Shown piece by piece: positions 1-6,007 of a stretch of 8,732 nt of DNA. A program made the translations under genes and the position numbers. The notes under the pieces are model-generated. The model was not told the DNA's origin. It was given only the letters and a program-made list of their open reading frames with translations, and searched no databases. The first letter of the stretch is position 1, and each line of letters begins with the position of its first letter. Source of the stretch: Gallionellaceae bacterium UBA5126 (GTDB taxonomy: Bacteria; Pseudomonadota; Gammaproteobacteria; Burkholderiales; Gallionellaceae); NCBI GenBank assembly GCA_002414205.1, contig DHYQ01000015.1, forward strand, positions 279 to 9,010, read 5' to 3'.

Positions 1-522
1 ATTCGCCGCTATCCCGATTTGCTGGTACACCGCGCCATCAAGGCCGTGCTGCAAAAACAGCATTACCAGCCCGGCAGCAAGTGGCCGGACTTGGGCGAGC
101 ACTGCTCCATGACCGAGCGCCGCGCCGACGACGCCACCCGCGACGTGGAAGCCTGGCTGAAATGCTTCTACATGCGCGAGCATCTGGGCAGCGTGTTTGT
201 CGGCACCGTGTCGGCAGTCACCAGTTTCGGCATGTTTGTCACCTTGGACGACCTGTATGTGGAAGGGCTGGTGCACGTGTCCGAATTGGGCAAGGACTAT
301 TTCCGCTTTGACGCCACGCGCCACCAATTGCTGGGCGAGCGCAGCGGGCAAAGTTTCCGCCTAGGCGACCGCGTGCGCGTGCGCGTGGTGCGGGTGGATA
401 TGGAAAGCACCAAGATTGACTTTGTGTTGCAGGATGAACCTGCCCCGGTAGAAAACGGTGACGCGGCGACCGCAAGCGAAACCGCCCCGAAAAAGAAGAA
501 AGGCAAGCAAAAAAATGGCTGA
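1..522 (+). CDS. rnr: Ribonuclease R, C-terminal part (5' truncated by window edge)
   Basis: RNase R is a processive 3'-5' exoribonuclease of the RNB family that degrades structured RNA, mRNA and defective rRNA in the cytoplasm. The frame is open from base 1, and 173 residues are visible. It starts with [13 protein letters not shown], a signature from the end of the RNB catalytic domain. An S1 RNA-binding domain follows at about residues 60-145 of the visible part ([18 protein letters not shown], then GLVHVSEL). The protein ends in a lysine-rich tail ([11 protein letters not shown]), typical of RNase R and absent from RNase II, which favours rnr over rnb. The stop codon lies inside the start of rlmB (8-nt overlap), so the two are probably translationally coupled. 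The catalytic centre and true start lie upstream of the window. Confidence 0.95.
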   Translation: MRRYPDLLVHRAIKAVLQKQHYQPGSKWPDLGEHCSMTERRADDATRDVEAWLKCFYMREHLGSVFVGTVSAVTSFGMFVTLDDLYVEGLVHVSELGKDYFRFDATRHQLLGERSGQSFRLGDRVRVRVVRVDMESTKIDFVLQDEPAPVENGDAATASETAPKKKKGKQKNG

Positions 523-1264
523 ACTGCGTCTGATTTACGGCTTTCATGCCGTCACCTCGCGTCTGCGGCAAAACGCCAGCGGCGTGCTGGAGTTGTATGT
601 ACAAAGCCAGCGCAATGACCCGCGTATGCGCGATTTGCTGAAACTGGCCGAGGAGCAAGGCGTGCGCGTCATCACCGTGGATGTGGCACGCCTGAATGGC
701 ATGGCCGGTGGCACGCGCCATCAGGGCGTGGCGGCACGGGTGGATGCCACCCGCCGCGTGCAACATTTGTCCGACGTGCTGGACACCCTGACCGAGCCGC
801 CGCTGCTGCTGGTGCTGGACGGCATTCAAGACCCGCACAACCTCGGTGCCTGTCTGCGCAGCGCCGACGCCTTTGGCGTGCATGCCGTGATTGCCCCCAA
901 AGACCGCGCCGTCGGCCTGAACGCCACGGTGGAAAAGGTCGCCTGCGGCGCAGCGGAAACCGTGCCCTATATCACGGTGACAAACTTGGCACGTACTTTG
1001 CGTGAATTACAAGAAGCGAACATCTGGGTGGTCGGCACGGCGGGGGAAGCCACGCAGGATTTGCACCAGTTCAAACACACCGGCGGCATCGCCTGGGTGC
1101 TGGGCGCAGAAGGCGAAGGCCTGCGCCGCCTGACCCGTGACACCTGCGATGAGCTGGTGCGCATCCCCATGCAGGGCAGCGTGGAAAGTTTGAACGTGTC
1201 GGTCAGTGCCGGAATTTGTTTGTTTGAAACCCGCCGTCAGCGCGCAGCAGTCAACCCATTGTGA
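515..1264 (+). CDS. rlmB: 23S rRNA (guanosine-2251-2'-O)-methyltransferase RlmB
   Basis: This cytoplasmic SPOUT (SpoU/TrmH) methyltransferase uses SAM to methylate the 2'-OH of G2251 in the peptidyl-transferase loop of 23S rRNA. The 249 residues match the family's usual length of about 245. An N-terminal substrate-binding domain begins [13 protein letters not shown]. The three SpoU motifs follow: motif 1 at about 102-119 ([18 protein letters not shown], with Asn109 and Arg115), motif 2 at about 195-204 ([10 protein letters not shown]) and motif 3 at about 217-236 ([11 protein letters not shown], with the knot Asn). The ATG at 515 was chosen because IYGFHAV sits at the normal N-terminal position. 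An in-frame start at 458 would add 19 low-complexity basic residues lying inside rnr. The start overlaps the rnr stop by 8 nt, with AAGG at 500-503 upstream. The rnr-rlmB order is the classic proteobacterial arrangement. Confidence 0.96.
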   Translation: MAELRLIYGFHAVTSRLRQNASGVLELYVQSQRNDPRMRDLLKLAEEQGVRVITVDVARLNGMAGGTRHQGVAARVDATRRVQHLSDVLDTLTEPPLLLVLDGIQDPHNLGACLRSADAFGVHAVIAPKDRAVGLNATVEKVACGAAETVPYITVTNLARTLRELQEANIWVVGTAGEATQDLHQFKHTGGIAWVLGAEGEGLRRLTRDTCDELVRIPMQGSVESLNVSVSAGICLFETRRQRAAVNPL

Positions 1265-1350
1265 AATGCTTGACCCCGGCCACGCGACCGGATGCACTGG
1301 CGCCGCCCCTGCCCACCGGGTCGGCGCCGATTTTGGGAGATGCCACCACT

Positions 1351-1779
1351 ATGTCTCATGTCACCTACTGGATAGCACCACTCGCCCTGTCATGCTGCCT
1401 GGCACTACCCGCCCAAGCGGAGTTGTACGTCGTCATGGGCGTGAGTAGCAAACCGGTACAACTCAACCTGCAAAATATCAAAAATATTTTTCTGGGACGG
1501 ATTAACACCTTGCCCGGCGGGGCGCGCGCCATTCCCATCGACCAACACGACGGCAATCCATTGCGCGAAGAGTTTTACGTCAAGGTAACCAATCTTTCCG
1601 CCGCGCAGGCCAAAGCGCACTGGGCGCGACTGTATTTCACCGGGCGCGGTACGCCGCCTGTCGAAGCGCGCAACAGTCAAGACATCAAACTGCAACTCAA
1701 CCAGATACCCAATACCCTGTCGTACCTCGAAAAAGCGGCGCTGGACAGTACTGTGCGTATCATTCAAACCATCCCGTGA
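1351..1779 (+). CDS. Small exported PstS-like phosphate-binding protein
   Basis: A 142-residue protein with a probable Sec signal peptide: residues 1-23, hydrophobic core WIAPLALSCCLALP, AxA site AQA before ELYVV. The mature part reads like the compact PBP-like 'phosphate ABC transporter substrate-binding' family of about 140 residues: NIKNIFLGRINTLPGG, IPIDQHDGNPLREEFYVKV, HWARLYFTGRG, and a C-terminal IIQTIP. These one-domain proteins are known as short PstS relatives and probably bind phosphate or another oxyanion in the periplasm. No PstABC genes are near, so transport is not implied. GGGAGA at 1335-1340 lies 10 nt before the ATG and supports this start. An in-frame GTG at 1261 would overlap the rlmB stop, lacks a Shine-Dalgarno sequence and would put 30 residues before the signal peptide. 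The n-region lacks Lys/Arg, a mild oddity. The porin follows 17 nt later, suggesting one transcript. Confidence 0.82.
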   Translation: MSHVTYWIAPLALSCCLALPAQAELYVVMGVSSKPVQLNLQNIKNIFLGRINTLPGGARAIPIDQHDGNPLREEFYVKVTNLSAAQAKAHWARLYFTGRGTPPVEARNSQDIKLQLNQIPNTLSYLEKAALDSTVRIIQTIP

Positions 1780-1796
1780 TTTTTTGAGGCTAATCT

Positions 1797-2978
1797 ATGA
1801 CCAAACAGCGCATACCACGCTTGGGGTGCACCTTGTGGTTCCTCGCTTTCAGCACCGCCGCCGGGGCAGCCGAGTTCGCCGGGCTTGACTGGAGCGGCTC
1901 CGGCTTTGCCACCGTCGCAATTGGCAAAATGTTGAATGGTGTCCCAACACAGATGCAAAGTGGCTATGCCTGCCCCTGCTTTGTCTCCGACTTTGCGCAG
2001 GGCGGCGTATACCAACAGGGCGGCTTGCAATGGCAACCAGACAGTAAGGTCGGTTGGCAAGGCAAGGCCTCTCTCAACCCGGATTTTTCCGTCACCGGCC
2101 AAGTCGTCATGCGTGCCGCAGCCGGTGGACATGTGGATTTTGAATGGTTGTATGGCAATTGGCGCCTCAACGAGCAATTTTCGCTGCAAATAGGACGCAA
2201 ACGTTTGCCGTTGCTGTACTACTCCGAATCACAAGATGTCGGCTTTGCCTATCCTTGGGTGCATTTATCGCCGCAGATCTACGGCTGGGAAATCGTTAAC
2301 TTCAACGGGGCCAATCTGGCCTATCAGGGGCAATGGGGCGACTGGAGCAGCAGCGTGGATCTGTTTACCGGCAGCGAAACCGTGCGCAACAGCAATTACT
2401 GGCAAATGTACAACGGGCGCTATACCCGTACCGACAGCCGCTGGCGCAACCTTCTGGGCGCCGATGTCAGTCTCAGCAAGGATGCACTGGAAATTCGCCT
2501 GGCCATGATGCAGTCCGAACTAGCCAACACCAATCCCAAGGCAGCCAACCCACTGGCGTTCGGGCCGGCCACACCACAATACATTTATAGCGCCAGTTTG
2601 CACTACGAAGCAGCCCATTGGCTGATACATGGCGGGCTGCTGTACATCAACCGCAAAGCCTCGTATGGCGAGGATTTCAGCCGCAGCTTTGCCGTGGGAT
2701 ACCGTATCGGCAACTACCTGCCCATGTTGTCGCATAACCGCTATTACCAGAAACAACACTATGCACCGGCATTGGGTCTGAGTCCGGCACAGGCCGAGGC
2801 GCATCACAACACCGCCCTGTCGCTACGTTATGAACTGACCCCCGCCAGCGCACTCAAGCTGCAATATGACCACTGGCAAAACGACGCGCAACCGGCTTTT
2901 TTCATCGCCAATCCCAACAGCGCCGTTCCCATGGGCAGTAGCAGCTTGCTCAGCATGAGTTACGACTTACTGTTTTGA
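1797..2978 (+). CDS. Outer-membrane beta-barrel porin
   Basis: A 393-residue protein with a signal peptide (n-region MTKQRIPR; hydrophobic core; cleavage likely after AGA, residue 24). The remainder alternates short amphipathic strands rich in Tyr, Trp and Gly (for example HVDFEWLYGNWRL, QFSLQIGRKRLP, SASLHYEAAHWLIHGGLLY). It ends in SYDLLF, the C-terminal aromatic signature recognised by the BAM complex. Length and strand density suit a general porin of about 16-18 strands; the substrate cannot be read from sequence. A Cys-Pro-Cys pair occurs early in the mature protein (YACPCFVSDFAQGG, about residues 57-70), uncommon in porins. GAGG at 1786-1789 gives a good ribosome site 7 nt before the ATG. 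It is probably co-transcribed with the PstS-like gene, hinting at oxyanion uptake or envelope sensing, but that link is inferred. Its last codons overlap the convergent DUF2062 gene by 19 nt. Confidence 0.87.
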   Translation: MTKQRIPRLGCTLWFLAFSTAAGAAEFAGLDWSGSGFATVAIGKMLNGVPTQMQSGYACPCFVSDFAQGGVYQQGGLQWQPDSKVGWQGKASLNPDFSVTGQVVMRAAAGGHVDFEWLYGNWRLNEQFSLQIGRKRLPLLYYSESQDVGFAYPWVHLSPQIYGWEIVNFNGANLAYQGQWGDWSSSVDLFTGSETVRNSNYWQMYNGRYTRTDSRWRNLLGADVSLSKDALEIRLAMMQSELANTNPKAANPLAFGPATPQYIYSASLHYEAAHWLIHGGLLYINRKASYGEDFSRSFAVGYRIGNYLPMLSHNRYYQKQHYAPALGLSPAQAEAHHNTALSLRYELTPASALKLQYDHWQNDAQPAFFIANPNSAVPMGSSSLLSMSYDLLF

Positions 2979-3457
2979 GTCGCTGCACGGCGTTGCTGGC
3001 GGCGGTACCACAACCACACCACCGCCAGCCGCCACAATACGCCCACACTGACATAACCCAGCAACGCCAAGCCCAGCGCCAACACCGGCAACCCCAGCAG
3101 CAACGGTTGCCCCAGCCCCTGCAACCAGTGCCACCAGGCCTGCACATCCATCTGCCAACGAGGCTCATGCCAAGCCGGGGACTGGCCACTCAGCCACCCA
3201 CCCAATTGCCAGGCGAACCAATACAGCGGCACGATGGTCAGCGGGTTGGTATACAGCGTCACCAACATGGCCAGTGGCGCATTGGCACGCCACCACAACG
3301 CCAACGCCGCTGCCGATAACATCTGCAACGGGCCGGGCACCAAACCACACAACAACCCGACGGCCACCGAACGCGCCAAGGCACGCCGATGCAAGTGCCC
3401 CAGTAAAATCCTGCCCCCACGTTCTCCCAAGCGACGTCGCAACCACTGCTGCACCAT
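2960..3457 (-). CDS. DUF2062 inner-membrane protein
   Basis: A 165-residue protein of the DUF2062 family; its molecular function is not established. The family signature is clear: SVAVGLLCGLVPGPLQML at about residues 30-47, then ALALWWRANAPLAMLV and TLYTNPLTIVPLYW, with the conserved TNPLT. Predicted membrane segments lie at about 30-57, 62-87 and 119-150. The N-terminus (MVQQWLRRRLGER) and C-terminus (YRRQQRRAATQNSKS) are basic, suggesting cytoplasmic ends. The ATG at 3457 was chosen because GGAG at 3467-3464 lies 6 nt upstream. The frame stays open to 3622, but that extension reads through the terminator hairpin and the end of the caspase gene. The Shine-Dalgarno sequence directly follows the terminator T-tract, so expression may depend on read-through or on a promoter inside the upstream gene. 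The stop overlaps the porin 3' end. Confidence 0.88.
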   Translation of the reverse strand: MVQQWLRRRLGERGGRILLGHLHRRALARSVAVGLLCGLVPGPLQMLSAAALALWWRANAPLAMLVTLYTNPLTIVPLYWFAWQLGGWLSGQSPAWHEPRWQMDVQAWWHWLQGLGQPLLLGLPVLALGLALLGYVSVGVLWRLAVVWLWYRRQQRRAATQNSKS

Positions 3458-3469
3458 GTCATTCTCCAG

Positions 3470-3497
3470 AAAAAAGCCCGCCGGTTTCCCGGCGGGC
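3470..3497 (-). terminator. Strong intrinsic terminator after the caspase-FGE gene
   Basis: Read on the minus strand, GCCCGCCGG, a GAAA loop and CCGGCGGGC form a perfect 9-bp GC stem (3497-3476), followed by six T (3475-3470). It begins 19 nt past the caspase-FGE stop codon. The opposite strand has no T-run after the stem, so it terminates only minus-strand transcription. The GAAA loop is a stable GNRA tetraloop. The same hairpin is discussed in the findings as a possible target-site structure. Confidence 0.93.
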
Positions 3498-3516
3498 CCG
3501 CCTGTTTCTGTCCAGC

Positions 3517-5511
3517 TCAGGGCAAGGAACGCGCAACGCGGAAGCCGTAATAACTGCTGCGATAAAACGGCGCATTCTGTTCGCGCCGCGCCGCCCGCAC
3601 CGTGGCCAGATCCCGATTCCACGAGCCCCCGCGCAACACCACATTCAACATGCCGGACGACTGCATCCAGGCCTGCCCGTCAGCGGGCGCGCCATCGTAG
3701 GTGGGATGATACAAATCCTGCAACCACTCCCAGACATTGCTGCTCAAATCCACCACACCCCAGCCACCCACCGGTTTCTGACTAACCTCACGCGGCTTGC
3801 TCAAACCCGGATCCATGCGCCAGAACAAATCGTTGTCCGCACAATACTCTCCTGATTGTCCGGCCCGACAAACATACTCCCACTCCGCCTCGCTCGGCAG
3901 ACGATAAAACTTGCCGGTTTTTTGCCGCAACCACTGTACATAAGCCACTGCATCATTCCAGCTCACACATACCACCGGGAATTGTCCGGTTTGCTTCCAG
4001 CCGGAATCGCGCCAAGTCGCCCCTGTTGCGACCCAAGCCTTGTTATCCACCAGCACCATGCACCCCTGCATGCCTTCATTGCGCTCAGCATCGGTGACAT
4101 AGTGGGTGGCCGCCACAAATGCGGCAAATTGCGCCACCGTCACCTCAGTGCGCCCCATTTCAAACGCCGCCACCTGCACGGTACGCGCCGGTTTCTCCGA
4201 TGGCTGACAATTCTTGTCGCGCCCCTCCTGACAGCCCATGACAAACTGCCCGGCAGGAATCTGGAGCATGCTGGGTTCAATCGACGTTGCCGGGACAATC
4301 GGCACGGTCACTGCGGATGCAGGCACAACGGTCACTGCGGGTGTCGTCGGGGTTATCGCTGGCACTGGCGGTGCCCGGCGCACAGTGGGCGCGGCCTGCG
4401 TGACTTGGACGGGTGGCACGCTTGCCGTGGGCTTGACCGGCACCGGCGCCTCTGCGGGCTGGACTGGCACGCTTGGGATCACCGCCGGTTTGGCGGGTGC
4501 GACGTTGGTCGCAGGCGGCCGCATGGTCGCGGGTGCCCCCTCCCCCCCAACCTCTGCTTGCGCCGTCACACGACGAATCTGCGCCATGCGCAATTCAGCC
4601 AGCGCAATGTAACGGCCTTGTGGGTAATAACGACGATAGGTTTCAAAGTCCGGCAAGCTACCACTGCGGTTGGCGATGTCCCAGAACTGATCTTCAATCT
4701 GGTCAGCACTACGCGACTGCGAAGTCGCCGCGCTTGGCACCACTGTCGGCGAGGCACTGTCGTGGCTCTGGCAGCCGCCAAAACAGAACGTCCCCTTGAT
4801 ATTGCCCTCCATCCACGGCTCCTGCTTGCCGCGTGAGGATTGCTCCACCTCGTTGGTCACATTCTTGATCAACGCCTCAATCGGCACATGCAAATCCATC
4901 TGCGGCAACAACTTGCTGGTGTACAGGCCATTGCGCCCGTCGCCATCAATCGCCACACTGCCGGGACGAGTCGCGTACATGATGATGGTGCCGGACGGCG
5001 CTACGGTGCGGGCCAGCCCGCGCTCCACCGAGCGGAAACGATTCGCATAGGGATTGTTGCGACAAGCATCCAGGAACACCAGATTCAAGCGCGTCTTGGC
5101 AATCTCCAGCACAGCCATGATTTGCCGCAGCGCCAGACTCTGGTTGGGCACATCCTCTTCGGAATTGATGTCGGCATCCACAGCAGGAAAATAATTCTCT
5201 CCATCCACCTGCAAACCATGCCCGGCATAAAACACCAGCGCCACCCCGCCCTCGCTCAAGCGGCTACGAAACTCACGCAACACCCCGCCAATCGACTTGC
5301 TGGTGATATTGGTACGCTCGATGACCTCAAAGCCCAAGCTGCGCAATTTTTTGGCCATATCTTCCGCGTCATGTGCAGGATTCGGCAACGGCGAATGCTC
5401 ATACGCACTGTTCCCGATCACCAACGCCACACCGCGCTCACCCTCCGCCACCGCCAGTGGACTCCACAAACTGATCAGCCACAGCCAACACAGCAACCAA
5501 ACAACGCGCAT
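3517..5511 (-). CDS. Exported caspase-like protease fused to an FGE/SUMF1-fold domain
   Basis: A 664-residue multidomain protein. A signal peptide (1-22, ending AVA) precedes a caspase p20-like (peptidase C14) domain at about 24-245: VALVIGNSAYEHSPLPNPAHD, catalytic His98 in FYAGHG and catalytic Cys150 in LDACRNNPY. Next is a helical segment at about 270-310 (FWDIANRSGSLPDFETYRRYYPQGRY) of the kind found after caspase domains. A Pro/Val/Thr/Ala-rich linker runs about 318-412. The C-terminus (about 414-664) has the formylglycine-generating-enzyme fold: MLQIPAGQFVMGC, FEMGRTEVT, VSWNDAVAYVQWL, RLPSEAEWEYVCRAG, NVWEWLQD, LRGGSW and GFRVAR. The copper-binding cysteines of true FGE near the C-terminus are missing, so sulfatase activation is unlikely and a binding role is more plausible. 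Six Cys in this domain (427, 435, 484, 515, 548, 557) could form disulfides in the periplasm. The ATG at 5511 has GGAG 5 nt upstream; the in-frame GTG at 5517 overlaps that site. Substrate unknown. Confidence 0.9.
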   Translation of the reverse strand: MRVVWLLCWLWLISLWSPLAVAEGERGVALVIGNSAYEHSPLPNPAHDAEDMAKKLRSLGFEVIERTNITSKSIGGVLREFRSRLSEGGVALVFYAGHGLQVDGENYFPAVDADINSEEDVPNQSLALRQIMAVLEIAKTRLNLVFLDACRNNPYANRFRSVERGLARTVAPSGTIIMYATRPGSVAIDGDGRNGLYTSKLLPQMDLHVPIEALIKNVTNEVEQSSRGKQEPWMEGNIKGTFCFGGCQSHDSASPTVVPSAATSQSRSADQIEDQFWDIANRSGSLPDFETYRRYYPQGRYIALAELRMAQIRRVTAQAEVGGEGAPATMRPPATNVAPAKPAVIPSVPVQPAEAPVPVKPTASVPPVQVTQAAPTVRRAPPVPAITPTTPAVTVVPASAVTVPIVPATSIEPSMLQIPAGQFVMGCQEGRDKNCQPSEKPARTVQVAAFEMGRTEVTVAQFAAFVAATHYVTDAERNEGMQGCMVLVDNKAWVATGATWRDSGWKQTGQFPVVCVSWNDAVAYVQWLRQKTGKFYRLPSEAEWEYVCRAGQSGEYCADNDLFWRMDPGLSKPREVSQKPVGGWGVVDLSSNVWEWLQDLYHPTYDGAPADGQAWMQSSGMLNVVLRGGSWNRDLATVRAARREQNAPFYRSSYYGFRVARSLP

Positions 5512-5540
5512 CACCACTCCAAAACGGATTCAATCCCGGC

Positions 5541-5565
5541 ATTCTAACAAAAAGCCCGCAAAAAC
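5541..5565 (-). promoter_or_regulatory. Weak candidate promoter for the caspase-FGE gene
   Basis: On the minus strand TAGAAT (5546-5541) matches five of six bases of the sigma-70 -10 box and is preceded by TGT. The only -35-like element is TTGTTT, about 15 nt further upstream, matching three of six bases at a short spacing. It lies about 30 nt before the start codon, a reasonable position, but the match is weak. Confidence 0.25.
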
Positions 5566-5810
5566 AATCCCATCCCTACCAACGGCACAGCAAATATGTC
5601 GCTAGGTAACAGAAAACTCAGCCCAAAAGCTCGTCTAACGGATTCTTGCCTCCACTGACAAGCGTCATATCGCCAGCGGGACGACGTAATTCCTTGGGTG
5701 GGCCATCGCGCAGGACTCATTGCCGTCGAAGCATTCATCCGCGCCAATCGATCGGCGTGACCTACCCGTCTGCCGCGTGACAATTATCGAACCGGGTTGA
5801 CGATAAAACT

Positions 5811-5874
5811 ACGACATGAGGGGAAGTGGCGATTTATGATATTTTTGAAAATCAACACAACCTGTTGGTTTTAT
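5811..5874 (+). promoter_or_regulatory. Candidate promoter region for the Sel1-repeat gene
   Basis: Two sigma-70-like arrangements are visible. One is ACGACA (5811-5816), 18 nt, then TATGAT (5835-5840): four of six and five of six matches. The other is TTGAAA (5845-5850), 18 nt, then TTTTAT (5869-5874): five of six and four of six. The AT-rich setting supports a promoter here. The choice between them is not decided by sequence. Either would leave a 5' leader of more than 100 nt. Confidence 0.35.
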
Positions 5875-5888
5875 GTAGGAAATAAAAC
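5868..5888. repeat. Inverted repeat GTTTTAT-N7-ATAAAAC
   Basis: Perfect 7-bp arms (5868-5874 and 5882-5888) separated by seven bases, overlapping the end of the second candidate promoter. It could be an operator or simply an AT-rich chance repeat. Confidence 0.35.
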
Positions 5889-5911
5889 ATGGCACGCTAA
5901 GTGCTCATAGC

Positions 5912-5945
5912 AGTTCAGGGTGGCCACCCAAAATAAATTTGAACT
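5912..5945. repeat. Nested palindrome: GGGTGGCCACCC inside AGTTCA/TGAACT arms
   Basis: GGGTGGCCACCC (5918-5929) is a perfect 12-bp palindrome with no loop, better suited to binding a dimeric protein than to an RNA hairpin. It is enclosed by AGTTCA (5912-5917) and TGAACT (5940-5945), with AAAATAAATT between the palindrome and the right arm. It lies 80 nt before the Sel1 gene start. No T-run follows on either strand, so it is not a terminator. Confidence 0.5.
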
Positions 5946-5954
5946 TTCCTGCTC

Positions 5955-5979
5955 CGCTTGCCCAGTGAGCGGGCGAGTG
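5955..5979 (+). other. Hairpin in the Sel1 gene leader
   Basis: CGCTTGCCC (5955-5963) pairs with GGGCGAGTG (5971-5979) as a 9-bp stem with two G-U pairs and a seven-base loop AGTGAGC. It ends 28 nt before the ATG, upstream of the weak GGAA (5997-6000) ribosome site. It may influence translation. I do not recognise a known riboswitch consensus. Confidence 0.4.
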
Positions 5980-6007
5980 TTACCTGTTTTGGGCCTGGAA
6001 TATCGCC

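Larger units (their letters stand above)
5521..6007. other. Divergent intergenic region with no convincing gene
   Basis: About 490 nt separate the two divergent starts. No reading frame here has a good start, ribosome site and recognisable product. The half next to the caspase gene (about 5521-5790) is GC-rich. It contains a minus-strand open frame without a good start (5716-5618), ending in KNPLDELLG. This could be a gene remnant but matches nothing I recognise. AACGGATTC occurs twice (5523-5531 and 5637-5645). TTATCG (5784-5789) and CGATAA (5801-5806) flank AAC/GTT as an imperfect palindrome. The half next to the Sel1 gene (about 5820-5945) is AT-rich and likely holds its promoter and a structured leader. 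Confidence 0.6.

Noticed and set aside
239..883. Minus-strand open frame of 214 codons across rnr and rlmB
   Set aside because: It is antisense to two clearly recognisable housekeeping genes and has no plausible product.
1290..1336. Two GGCGCC boxes as a possible terminator between rlmB and the PstS-like gene
   Set aside because: GGCGCC is self-complementary, the spacing gives a weak hairpin, and no T-run follows.
4257..4570. Repetitive GGT/GGC-rich tract that could be a DNA repeat or CRISPR-like array
   Set aside because: It encodes the Pro/Val/Thr-rich linker of the caspase-FGE protein; there are no regular repeats of constant length with unique spacers.
3856..4836. Plus-strand open frame of 326 codons across the caspase-FGE gene
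   Set aside because: It is antisense to a gene with intact motifs on the minus strand; its His/Arg/Cys-rich composition and lack of any family mark it as a shadow.
5544..5783. Minus-strand 79-codon frame in the divergent region
   Set aside because: It needs a non-ATG start, has no ribosome site, and its Arg/Trp/Cys-rich product matches no family I know.
5770..5815. Possible tRNA T-arm (GGTTCGA on the minus strand)
   Set aside because: The bases on either side do not pair into a five-base T-stem, and no acceptor or anticodon arm is found nearby.
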